The notes beneath the pieces were generated by a model. It had not been told where the DNA came from and made no database searches. It saw only the letters and a program-made list of their open reading frames with translations. Shown piece by piece: positions 1 to 7,647 of a stretch of 64,000 nt of DNA (position 1 is the first letter of the stretch; every line of letters starts with the position of its first letter). This DNA is from Rubritalea squalenifaciens DSM 18772 (GTDB lineage Bacteria > Verrucomicrobiota > Verrucomicrobiia > Verrucomicrobiales > Akkermansiaceae): positions 28,596 to 92,595 of the forward strand of contig NZ_FQYR01000009.1 of NCBI RefSeq assembly GCF_900141815.1. The letters run 5' to 3'. The position numbers and the translations under genes are program-made.

Positions 1-59
1 TAACGTTTCTTGGAAAGGGCTTTACCCCCAACTGTAAGAATTTGAATGCCGAGCCGGCC

Positions 60-323
60 TTAATCGGCTTTACCTCCCGTGAAACTCATATCTGTAACTT
101 TGCATACGATGAGTTGGATGGTATGGAGTGGAGTGCCGAGAATGCCCGTAATACTGTTTGGGTCTAGAGTCTCGCTGGTGAGGGTTTTGTCGTCGACGAT
201 TAGCTTGTTAGTCTTTGTGGAGGGGGGTACCACTTTGGCTTGTTCACTCTGACTTGGAGTAATCGATTCTTCAGCGTGTGAGATAGAGTAAAGTAGGCTG
301 ATGGCAAGGATGAGAGTTTTCAT
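60..323 (-). CDS. Small exported protein of unknown function
   Basis: An 87-residue protein if translation begins at the internal ATG, where a clean signal peptide starts (MKTLILAISLLYSISHA). The open frame runs 19 codons further upstream, but that part does not look like protein. After the signal peptide there is a polar linker (residues about 18-45), then the stretch LDPNSITGILGTPLHTIQL. No family is recognised. One cysteine lies near the C-terminus and there is no lipobox, so it is probably periplasmic rather than a lipoprotein. It is transcribed away from the eRF1-like gene. Confidence 0.55.
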   Translation of the reverse strand: MKTLILAISLLYSISHAEESITPSQSEQAKVVPPSTKTNKLIVDDKTLTSETLDPNSITGILGTPLHTIQLIVCKVTDMSFTGGKAD

Positions 324-781
324 GGTAGTCAACGAATAGAGGAAATCTAGATGGGAACACTGTAGCAGGATAGATTGCACACAGACAGAGGACTATTGAT
401 TCAGATGGCTGCTCTCTAGCAGTGAACGACGCATGCCCAGTTTAAAGCAAGCTTGGGCGGGAGTGTAAAGCGGGAATGGGAGAGGTTGTTCTGATAGATT
501 ATTTCTCAGAGGCGGGCGGCGTAGGGCTTCATTCTCTGGTTTCAAAGAGTGACGATATGGAGAGCTGTCGCTTTTTCTCTAAACTGGTCTGAGGTGTTCA
601 TGATGAATTTATTCCTGGGTTTATTGTGACAAAAATTACACGAAATAAATGTCATCTATTCTTTGACAAGTCACGGTGTCAGGTCGATAGGTCCCTTGGA
701 TACGATGAAGGAGGTGTGCGTAAGAAATAAGCACACGATCTCATCCATGAAACACGCATTGAAACCAGAATATTTAAAGCT
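324..781. other. 458-base intergenic region
   Basis: Divergent intergenic region between the small exported protein and the eRF1-like gene. It contains TTGACA at 663-668, a possible -35 box, but the -10 match 17 bases downstream is weak. A 12-codon open frame starts at ATG 747 and ends in an ATGA overlap with the next gene. Nothing else convincing is visible. Confidence 0.4.
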
Positions 782-1834
782 ATGAAACACACTCAACTCA
801 GAAAGCACATCATCCGTTTGTCGCAGTTAGCGAACACGGATACCCCGATGATTAGCGCATTTTTTAATCTAAAGGGGGAACGGACCAAAGCCATGAACGA
901 CTTCGACTTGTGGCTTAAGGCGAGCAGCCAAAAACTGGAAGGAGAGCAGGCGGATCAGCTAGCGCAGGCTGGAGAGAGCGTACTCAGATTCCTCCGTGCT
1001 GCGGAGGGGGCCAGTGCGTCTTGTCACGTCAGGCTGGGCGATCATCCTTTTGAATCCTTCCAGGCCTATCACGCGGAGATGGAGACGAGCTACCATGTAG
1101 AGTCGTATCCAGTGATTTATCCCTTGGTGGAGCTGAAAGATAAGTTCAAGCGCTTCGTTCTCGTCACGACGACACTCGATAAGGCTAGTATCATTGAGAT
1201 TAGTCTGGGTTCCGCATCTGTACAAGCTATCGCTGAGCGTGAGGATCCGCCGCGCAAGTACGGCAAGGAGTGGACTCGAGAGCACTACCGTAGTGGGCTG
1301 CACGAGCGCCGCAAGATCTTCATCAAGGAGAAGGTGGAAGTGCTCAAGCAGATCTGCCATCAGCGCAGTCACGATGCCATCATCTTGGCGGGCGAGCCGC
1401 GTATCGTGAACCGTTTGAAAGAGGCTCTTCCGAAGCACCTGCAGAAGCTGGTGGTGGATGAGATAAAGACCGGAATCAGCGATGCTCGTTATCGCATTGT
1501 TCTCAGCCAGGCGGTGCAGTCCTACTTGAAAGCTGAGCACGAGGAGTCACTGACTTCTGTGAGCGAGCTTTACCACCTTCATAACACTTCAGGTCTGGCC
1601 GCTGTGGGAGTGACTCAGATCTATGAAGCGCTTCAAGAAGGGCGTGCAGAGAAGCTCATTGTTGCCTCAGAGCTTCCGAGTAAGATCCGGGAGTTGCTGG
1701 TTAAGCAGGCCATACAGCAGGATCTACTGATAGAGACCGTAACAGGCTCGTCTATTCTAGACGATATTGGTGGAGCGGGTGCGATCTTGCGCTACAAGAA
1801 AACGCCGGAAATGATCAACCATTACGCAGCCTAA
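782..1834 (+). CDS. Bacterial archaeo-eukaryotic release factor-like protein (baeRF/eRF1 domain)
   Basis: 350 residues with the layout of bacterial proteins related to archaeal/eukaryotic release factor eRF1. There is a variable N-terminal domain (about 1-115) and a central RNase H-like eRF1 domain-2 region beginning near FVLVTTTLDKASIIEISLG. The C-terminal domain-3 region ends in the typical GGAGAILRY. An acidic/basic helix with HERRKIFIKEKVEVLK sits where these families carry their central helix. I see no GGQ peptide-release motif, which fits the bacterial families, whose role is unknown but is thought to involve stalled ribosomes or tRNA. No partner gene lies next to it. The start ATG overlaps the stop of a 12-codon frame (ATGA). 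A strong terminator follows 165 bases downstream. Confidence 0.7.
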   Translation: MKHTQLRKHIIRLSQLANTDTPMISAFFNLKGERTKAMNDFDLWLKASSQKLEGEQADQLAQAGESVLRFLRAAEGASASCHVRLGDHPFESFQAYHAEMETSYHVESYPVIYPLVELKDKFKRFVLVTTTLDKASIIEISLGSASVQAIAEREDPPRKYGKEWTREHYRSGLHERRKIFIKEKVEVLKQICHQRSHDAIILAGEPRIVNRLKEALPKHLQKLVVDEIKTGISDARYRIVLSQAVQSYLKAEHEESLTSVSELYHLHNTSGLAAVGVTQIYEALQEGRAEKLIVASELPSKIRELLVKQAIQQDLLIETVTGSSILDDIGGAGAILRYKKTPEMINHYAA

Positions 1835-1998
1835 CAGGAAAATGCTTTTTGTTTCAGTCTCCATCCTTTCCGTCTTTTTTCACCGGGACAAATCCAAGCC
1901 CGGAGAAGTCAATGACATGAAGGTACCGCAGGTCTCTTCCCCATGTCATGTCAAGGTGAGAAAGAAATGATGTAGTGCGGATTAACCATGATAGCAGG

Positions 1999-2033
1999 GG
2001 AGTTCTGGCTAGGAGCCAGGACTCCTCTTTTTT
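1999..2033 (+). terminator. Rho-independent terminator after the eRF1-like gene
   Basis: A 12-bp stem (GGAGTTCTGGCT paired with AGCCAGGACTCC, one G-U pair) with an AGG loop, followed by TCTTTTTT. Confidence 0.85.
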
Positions 2034-2061
2034 GAGAACTGCATAGGGCTGATAATAGAAA

Positions 2062-2087
2062 GGGAGACCAGCACAGGCTGATCTCCC
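2062..2087 (-). terminator. Terminator of the dabB-dabA operon
   Basis: An 11-bp stem GGGAGATCAGC / GCTGGTCTCCC with a 4-base loop, followed on the minus strand by TTTCTATTAT. It lies 31 bases past the dabA stop. Confidence 0.75.
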
Positions 2088-2117
2088 TTCTATGATTTGC
2101 TTCAGAGAAACTTGTAT

Positions 2118-4532
2118 TTAGATCTTCACCCAGCCGCCGCAGAGGTCAGCGGCGTAGAGGTGTAGCCAATGGTTTTCCACCAGTTCCTTGGCGGAAGGCT
2201 GGGCGGCGAGTGCCAAGCGGACCTTGTCCACCGGGGCATCTACGAAGACTTTCAGGGTCAGTGGCTCGTGAACCCAGTTGGTTCCGTCGTGGATGGACTG
2301 GAGCGGGAGGCCGCTTCTGAGGTCTCCGCCATTGCCGAGTTGGACGCCGTGGGTGCCGTTGATGTTGTGCAGTACTTTGTTCCCGCTGCCGAAGATGGCG
2401 TGGTTGGCGGTGGAGGCGTAGTACTGCAGGTTGATCCAGGAGCCTACGACCATAGGGCCGGCCAGGATGGCTTGCAGGACTTCTCCTTTCGGGTCTCTGT
2501 TAGACTCGTAGTGGTGGAGGAAGGCGCGGCCTTCGAGATCGTGGTCTTTGGTGGTGTCACGGTGGGCGATGATGAAGGCGGCGTTGCCTGTCAGTCCCCA
2601 TTCCGGACGCACCTGGGACCAGTCGCAGCTGCGCTCGCTGATTTCCTTGCAGACCTTTTGTTCGTTTTGCTGGCTGATGCCGAGCTTGGGTGCACGGGCT
2701 AGCTGGGCAGTGTGGCAAGCGCTTGCCAGCGTTTGCTTCAGTTGCTCGTAGTCTCCGCGATGGCTGCTAGGGATCAGTTCAGGGTCGAAGAGGGTGATGG
2801 TGTCTGTGGTGGTGTCGTGACGTCCGGCCACGAAGAAGGTGTCCTTTGGCAGGGCCATGCCTTCTGCGGCGAGTGCGGCGTGGACCTCCGGCTGGTTCAT
2901 GATCTGGGCAGCGAGTCTGGCGTTGAAGTCACCGGAGTGGCCGCCACAGGCACCGCACTGAAGTCCGGAATCATAGGGATTGTTCTTGGTGCTGGCACCG
3001 TGACCACAGAGTACGACGAGGCGTCCTGCGCGCTGGTGGAGGTTGAGCGCGCGTACCAAGCCTTTGGCGAGTGCCGGCTGTTCATCCTTGGGGATGCCGC
3101 AGGAGTCGTGGTCGAGGTCGGCTCTCGGTACCAGCTGCTTCTCCTGCTTCTGACCTTTGCGCAGAAAGCTGTCGCGGACGAGTGGCCAGGTATAGTTGAG
3201 GCCATTGGCTTCCACGAAGCTGAAGCTGGAGACGGCGGAGTCTTTGAAGGACTTGAAGATGGCGCTGAGTGAGCGGCGATTGTGTACCTTGGCGAGTGTC
3301 TCGGGCACGTCTCTCTCAGGCGCCTCGCTGACTTCGTATGGTGGTTTCAGGATGACCGGGCAGTGAGGCACACCGTGTGCGGCACCGAAGGCTCTCTTGG
3401 CGATAGGCATGCCGAAGAATCCAGCGTAGCCCATGGTCTCGATACTTGGGTCCTGCTGCTCAATGGAGCGTCTCATCGGCTCCGAGCGGACGTCGATACA
3501 GAAGACAAGCTGGGAGCTCGGTCTGTCTCCCGGTACTCGCTGGATGCCGCTGGTGGAGACGAGGTTACTGAGCAGAGTCTGGGCGTGTGCATGCTCCAGG
3601 GCTTCTTGCCAGATCCTGTGGAGCAGCAGTCTGCGGTCTGCCTGGGCATCACGCACGAGCACCTGCTTGCGCCAGTAGGCTCTCAGGCTCGGAGCATCGT
3701 ACTGCTTCAGCAGAGCTACATCGTAAGCCAAGCGGATGGCGAGCAGGGAGACGGCGCCCTCCTGGCTGATGCCTTCGCGCTTTCTGTATTCGAGGCAGGA
3801 TGCCCAGCCGCCGATGCTGAGAAGCTCACGGTGGAACCAGTCCTCGGCACCTTCTACCTTGGTATCGGCCATTTCACCGAGCATGGAGATGGCTGCCAGG
3901 GGCTCGTTAGGGAGTTCCTGGACAAACTTGCGGAATTTCCTAAGCCCGGCGATTTCCGGGTTGCGGTCGATGCTGGCAGCTTCGTGCCAGGCGCTGAAGA
4001 GGTCCTGGCCTTTCCAGGGCTGGGTCCAGATCGCTTGTCCTTCATCGAGGTAGGCGCCCATCCAGCGGGAGATTTCCTCGATGATGGCCGCGGCCCAGCG
4101 GGTCTGGTGCAGGCGGTCGATGGTATCTGCGAAGGTGCCGATGTGCGGGCAGGAAGTTTCGCTAGAGTGAAGCCAGGCTTTGAGTTCGGAGATGGTAGGG
4201 AGCTCCTCCTCTTCTTCCAGGAAGAGCTGGCCAGTCTTTTCCAGGGAGATCATGGCCTGCTTCAGGTCGTGGTCGCTGATCTGGTTCTGGCTGTACTTGT
4301 CCTGGTAGAATGAGCGCTCGATGAGCATGCCGCCGGGGACGGCCTTGGCCATTCTCGCAGCCACTTCAGCGAAGCTCTCGCTGGTCATGTTCAGGAAGGG
4401 ATTGACGGCGACGAAATGCTTGAGTGGCCAGAGAGGTGGAATGCGCTTGGCGGCGGTAGTGGCGGCATCTGCCCACTTGGTGGTGGTCTGGGTCTGAGGC
4501 TTACTCTGGGGGATGGTTTCTTGTGCGTTCAT
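2118..4532 (-). CDS. dabA: DabA, catalytic subunit of DAB inorganic carbon transporter (DUF2309)
   Basis: 804 residues, the usual length of the DUF2309/DabA family. DabA is a beta-carbonic-anhydrase-like, zinc-binding cytoplasmic subunit. With the membrane protein DabB it converts CO2 to bicarbonate vectorially and so accumulates inorganic carbon. The zinc and catalytic residues are all visible: Cys345 and Asp347 in FCIDVRSEP, His511 in LCGHGAS and Cys526 in LQCGACGG. The His-Cys spacing of 15 matches characterised DabA. The N-terminal IPPLWPLKHFVAVNPF is also family-typical. It lies 30 bases downstream of dabB, clearly one operon, followed by a terminator. The intact zinc site argues that the protein is active. 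Confidence 0.95.
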   Translation of the reverse strand: MNAQETIPQSKPQTQTTTKWADAATTAAKRIPPLWPLKHFVAVNPFLNMTSESFAEVAARMAKAVPGGMLIERSFYQDKYSQNQISDHDLKQAMISLEKTGQLFLEEEEELPTISELKAWLHSSETSCPHIGTFADTIDRLHQTRWAAAIIEEISRWMGAYLDEGQAIWTQPWKGQDLFSAWHEAASIDRNPEIAGLRKFRKFVQELPNEPLAAISMLGEMADTKVEGAEDWFHRELLSIGGWASCLEYRKREGISQEGAVSLLAIRLAYDVALLKQYDAPSLRAYWRKQVLVRDAQADRRLLLHRIWQEALEHAHAQTLLSNLVSTSGIQRVPGDRPSSQLVFCIDVRSEPMRRSIEQQDPSIETMGYAGFFGMPIAKRAFGAAHGVPHCPVILKPPYEVSEAPERDVPETLAKVHNRRSLSAIFKSFKDSAVSSFSFVEANGLNYTWPLVRDSFLRKGQKQEKQLVPRADLDHDSCGIPKDEQPALAKGLVRALNLHQRAGRLVVLCGHGASTKNNPYDSGLQCGACGGHSGDFNARLAAQIMNQPEVHAALAAEGMALPKDTFFVAGRHDTTTDTITLFDPELIPSSHRGDYEQLKQTLASACHTAQLARAPKLGISQQNEQKVCKEISERSCDWSQVRPEWGLTGNAAFIIAHRDTTKDHDLEGRAFLHHYESNRDPKGEVLQAILAGPMVVGSWINLQYYASTANHAIFGSGNKVLHNINGTHGVQLGNGGDLRSGLPLQSIHDGTNWVHEPLTLKVFVDAPVDKVRLALAAQPSAKELVENHWLHLYAADLCGGWVKI

Positions 4533-4562
4533 GGCTGGAAAATGGTTTGGGTTAAAAGGGGT

Positions 4563-6131
4563 TTAGTTCGATGAGGCGTTGGTTCTCGGGCGGCTGATCG
4601 GGCGGGCCAGGCGGGCAAACAGCGTGCCTAGGTAGAACCCGTTAGAGGCGTGGATATAGAGACGCTTGAGTCCGGTGGACTGGGTGCCGGATTGTAGCTG
4701 GGTCTGGATGAGCAGGATGCCGAAGAGGAGGACCGGGATGAGCAGCAGTAGAGTCCATTCCACGATGCCCTGAGGGGCTCCGATGGCTGGGTAGATCTCG
4801 TCGTAGAGTGTGTGGACTCCCTGGTGAAGCAGATAGACCATGAGGGCTACCAGCATGCTCAGGCCTATGCCCCAGATCCTGGCGTGCTTCGCGAGTGGTG
4901 CGGTCCAGGCGCTGGTCATCAGCTGGGCGAGTCCCAGCCAGAGGATGGAGAAGAGAATGTACTGGCTCGCGCTGACTGCGGTGAATCCATAGTCGGCTAA
5001 GATCAGGGCTGCGACCACGAGGGCGGAGCAGGCGAGAGCCACCAGCCAGGTAGTCTTGGCCGGGGTGGCGTGCTTGATCTTGCGCTTTCTGGCACGCTCG
5101 ACCACACCTCCGGTGGAGAGGAAGGAGTGCGCCTTGTAGAGTGAGTGGGCTACCAGGTGCAGCGTGGCCAGGCCGAAGGCTCCGAGTCCGCACTGCAGAA
5201 TCAGGAAGCCCATCTGGGCGATGGTGGACCAGGCGAGTGAGCGCTTGATGCTCGGCTGGGTGACCATGACCAGTGAGCCGATGACTGCCGTGAGGCCGCC
5301 AACCAGGGCCATGCTATTCATGGCGATGTCTGAGCTGACGATCAGCGGGCTGAGCCTGAGCACGAGGAAGGCCCCGGCATTGATCACTCCGGCATGCATG
5401 AGAGCGGAGACCGGTGTGGGGGATTCCATGGTTTCCGGCAGCCAGCTGTGGAAGGGGAGCTGAGCGGACTTCATCAGACCACCGAGGACCAGCAGGATAG
5501 GTGTCCAGGTGCTGACTGGTGTGCTGTCCTGTAGATCGATCAGGGTGAGAATATCCCAGGTGCCGTATTGCTGCCACAGGGTGATCAGGGCTCCGACTAG
5601 GCAGAGGTCGCCCATGCGGCTGATGAAGAATTTCTTACGTGCCGCCAGCTGGGCCCCTTCTTGATCCGGGTAGAAGGTAAGCAGGCGGTGCAGGGAGAAG
5701 CTGGTGGCGGCCCAGGCCAGGGTGAAGAGCAGCAGGTTGCCAGAGACGCAGAGTAGCTGGACGGCGGCAATCGTCTGCAGCAGGTGGCGGGTGAAGACAT
5801 CTTGGCGGGAGTCTCCGGCCAGATGGTTGACGCTGTAGCGGGTGATTACCAGGGCGAGGAAGCCCACCATGGCGAGGATCGTGACCGAGAGGCGGTCCAG
5901 ATAGACACTCAGGCCGAGCGGCTCATAGATGGACCAGGAGACTGGGCCGAAACAAAAGACTGTCGCGGCCACTAGCCAGGAGATGATGGCTCCGCAGAGG
6001 GTCAGCTTGGCTGCGCGCTGGGCGACTTTTTTCCCCTCTCCTCGCAGGACTGGGGTGAGGCTGCAAATCAGGTAGAGCAGGGCGGGTACGAGGCCTGTCG
6101 CGGCCGTAAGGACTGTCTCGGTCGGATTCAT
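4563..6131 (-). CDS. dabB: DabB, proton-conducting membrane subunit of DAB transporter (NuoL/MrpA-like)
   Basis: 522 residues, mostly transmembrane segments, of the proton-conducting antiporter family that includes NuoL and MrpA. The family core is present around residues 220-250: KSAQLPFHSWLPETMESPTP then VSALMHAGVINAGAFL, with the lysine, glutamate and histidine used for proton transfer. A second conserved block lies at HLVAHSLYKAHSFLS. The protein is shorter than NuoL and is directly upstream of dabA, which is the diagnostic DAB arrangement. Its start codon faces the lysR gene across an 81-base divergent gap holding an inverted repeat, so it is probably controlled by that regulator. Proton flow through DabB is the proposed energy source for DabA. 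Confidence 0.93.
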   Translation of the reverse strand: MNPTETVLTAATGLVPALLYLICSLTPVLRGEGKKVAQRAAKLTLCGAIISWLVAATVFCFGPVSWSIYEPLGLSVYLDRLSVTILAMVGFLALVITRYSVNHLAGDSRQDVFTRHLLQTIAAVQLLCVSGNLLLFTLAWAATSFSLHRLLTFYPDQEGAQLAARKKFFISRMGDLCLVGALITLWQQYGTWDILTLIDLQDSTPVSTWTPILLVLGGLMKSAQLPFHSWLPETMESPTPVSALMHAGVINAGAFLVLRLSPLIVSSDIAMNSMALVGGLTAVIGSLVMVTQPSIKRSLAWSTIAQMGFLILQCGLGAFGLATLHLVAHSLYKAHSFLSTGGVVERARKRKIKHATPAKTTWLVALACSALVVAALILADYGFTAVSASQYILFSILWLGLAQLMTSAWTAPLAKHARIWGIGLSMLVALMVYLLHQGVHTLYDEIYPAIGAPQGIVEWTLLLLIPVLLFGILLIQTQLQSGTQSTGLKRLYIHASNGFYLGTLFARLARPISRPRTNASSN

Positions 6132-6184
6132 GACATCGGTTATATGAAATTTGTGTCCTGTTTTATAATAGATAGTTCTTTAAA

Positions 6185-6209
6185 TATCGTTCACTTTTTG
6201 AGAACGATA
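6185..6209 (+). promoter_or_regulatory. Inverted repeat in the dabB-lysR divergent promoter, probable LysR operator
   Basis: Perfect 8-bp arms TATCGTTC and GAACGATA separated by 9 bases, ending 3 bases before the lysR ATG and 53 bases before the dabB ATG. Size and placement fit a LysR-type recognition site. The position over the lysR ribosome-binding region suggests autorepression. Confidence 0.55.
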
Positions 6210-6212
6210 GGC

Positions 6213-7139
6213 ATGGACCAGCTGAACTACCACCACCTGAGATATTTCTATGCCATTGCCAGGGAGGGGAATCTGACCCGTGCGGCGGAGAAGCTGATGG
6301 TTTCCCAGTCAGCCCTGAGCTCGCAGCTGCGTAAGCTGGAGGATAGTCTGGGCGAAGCACTCTTCGAGCGAGAGAACAAGCGGCTGATGCTCACTGAGGC
6401 GGGGAAAATAGCGCTGGACTATGCGGACACCATCTTCAAGGCCGGCGATGAACTGCAGGCCACGCTGGAGCAGGGCACGCGGCGCAAGCTGCAAGTCTTA
6501 AGAATCGGGGCGGTGGCCACTTTGTCGCGGAATTTCCAGCTGGCCTTTGTGGAGCCCCTGATCGACAAGTCAGGCGTGGAGATTGTGATCCGCTCCGGCA
6601 GCCTGGGCGAGCTGCTCAAAGGTCTGAAGCACCACACGCTGGACGTGGTGCTGGCTAACCAGGAGGTGACGCGGGATGCTGAAAATACCTGGCATTCCCA
6701 CCTGCTAGATGACCAAGGCGTGAGTCTGGTGGCGGCTCCTAGCGAAAAGCGCAAGGAGTTCCAGTTCCCGCAGGATCTGCACGGCCTGCCCGTGATCCTG
6801 CCCACGGTGGAGAGCAAGATCCGCCAGAGTTTTGACCTGGTGATGCGCCGCGAGGGGCTGCAGCCGCAGGTGGTGGCGGAGATCGATGACATGGCCATGC
6901 TGCGTCTGATGGCCAGGGAGTCCCGCTCCCACTGTCTGGTGCCGCGCGTAGTGGTGCAGGACGAGCTGGAATCCGGAGAGCTGGAGGAATGGCACCGCCT
7001 GACCGATATTCGCGAGGGTTTCTACGCGATCACGACCGACCGCCGCTACCCCAACGAACTAGTGAGAATCCTGATCGAGTCCATGTTAGAAACGCGCAAG
7101 AAAAAGCTGGCCGAGAGGGCGAAGCGGAAGGGCTCCTAG
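6213..7139 (+). CDS. LysR-family transcriptional regulator of the DAB operon
   Basis: 308 residues starting at MDQLNYHHLRYFY, the usual LysR N-terminus. The open frame extends 23 codons further upstream, but that part overlaps the operator-like repeat and does not look coding. The winged helix-turn-helix covers residues about 3-62 (NLTRAAEKLMVSQSALSSQL), followed by an effector-binding domain of two periplasmic-protein-like lobes. It is divergent from dabB. LysR regulators (CbbR and relatives) commonly sit beside carbon-fixation and carbon-uptake genes, so control of dabBA by carbon status is the natural inference. The sequence is also close to the NhaR/LrhA-like branch, so the inducer cannot be named. 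Confidence 0.85.
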   Translation: MDQLNYHHLRYFYAIAREGNLTRAAEKLMVSQSALSSQLRKLEDSLGEALFERENKRLMLTEAGKIALDYADTIFKAGDELQATLEQGTRRKLQVLRIGAVATLSRNFQLAFVEPLIDKSGVEIVIRSGSLGELLKGLKHHTLDVVLANQEVTRDAENTWHSHLLDDQGVSLVAAPSEKRKEFQFPQDLHGLPVILPTVESKIRQSFDLVMRREGLQPQVVAEIDDMAMLRLMARESRSHCLVPRVVVQDELESGELEEWHRLTDIREGFYAITTDRRYPNELVRILIESMLETRKKKLAERAKRKGS

Positions 7140-7225
7140 CTAGACCGCGTCTTTACCATTGCATTCATAGCGGGAGGAAATAATCTTATTATTAGCAGCC
7201 GCTATCACAATCACTACCGCTATCC

Positions 7226-7519
7226 ATGTCGACTAACAGAAATGATGAAAAACTAGGGTGGACGTTCCTCTCGAACCATTTCCACGTACTCGTCGTCTTG
7301 TCGAGAGATCCGGCTGCGCGCATCCGTGACATAGCGGATGAGGTGAACATCACCCAGCGCACCGTCCAGCGCATCCTCAATGAAATGGTGGAGGAGGGTG
7401 TCCTCAGCGTGGAGAAATCAGGCCGCCGCAACAGCTACCTGATCAACCGCAACTACTCCCTTCGCCACCCGCTGGAGAGCAAGCACAAGATAGGCGAGTT
7501 GCTGGATCTGCTCTCGTAG
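7226..7519 (+). CDS. Small winged helix-turn-helix regulator
   Basis: 97 residues, almost entirely one winged helix domain. A first helix region is FHVLVVLSRDPAARIRDIADEVNI, followed by the recognition helix TQRTVQRILNEMVEEGVL and a wing SVEKSGRRNSYLI. This resembles the single-domain MarR/ArsR-type HTH proteins. It starts 86 bases after lysR on the same strand and could be co-transcribed. There are no metal-binding cysteines and no sensor domain, so any signal would have to come from a partner or from dimer contacts. Confidence 0.75.
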   Translation: MSTNRNDEKLGWTFLSNHFHVLVVLSRDPAARIRDIADEVNITQRTVQRILNEMVEEGVLSVEKSGRRNSYLINRNYSLRHPLESKHKIGELLDLLS

Positions 7520-7589
7520 GAATCCTGGCGGGTTGTCATGGGGCGCGGTCAGAAGTGATTGGGCCTTGATTGATGGAGCTTTGGGGTAC

Positions 7590-7617
7590 GAAAAAGCCGC
7601 ACTTGTGGGTGCGGCTT
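7590..7617 (-). terminator. Terminator of the giant cadherin-repeat gene
   Basis: Stem AAGCCGCAC / GTGCGGCTT with a 6-base loop. The T-run lies on the minus strand only, so it serves the minus-strand gene ending at 7648. Confidence 0.85.
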
Positions 7618-7647
7618 GTGGATGATGTTAGGAATTTTTTGAGCGAC

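Noticed and set aside
2169..4313. Long plus-strand open frames opposite dabA (up to 343 codons)
   Set aside because: They mirror the codon structure of a well-supported gene, have no family features and no ribosome sites; they are antisense shadows of GC-rich coding sequence.
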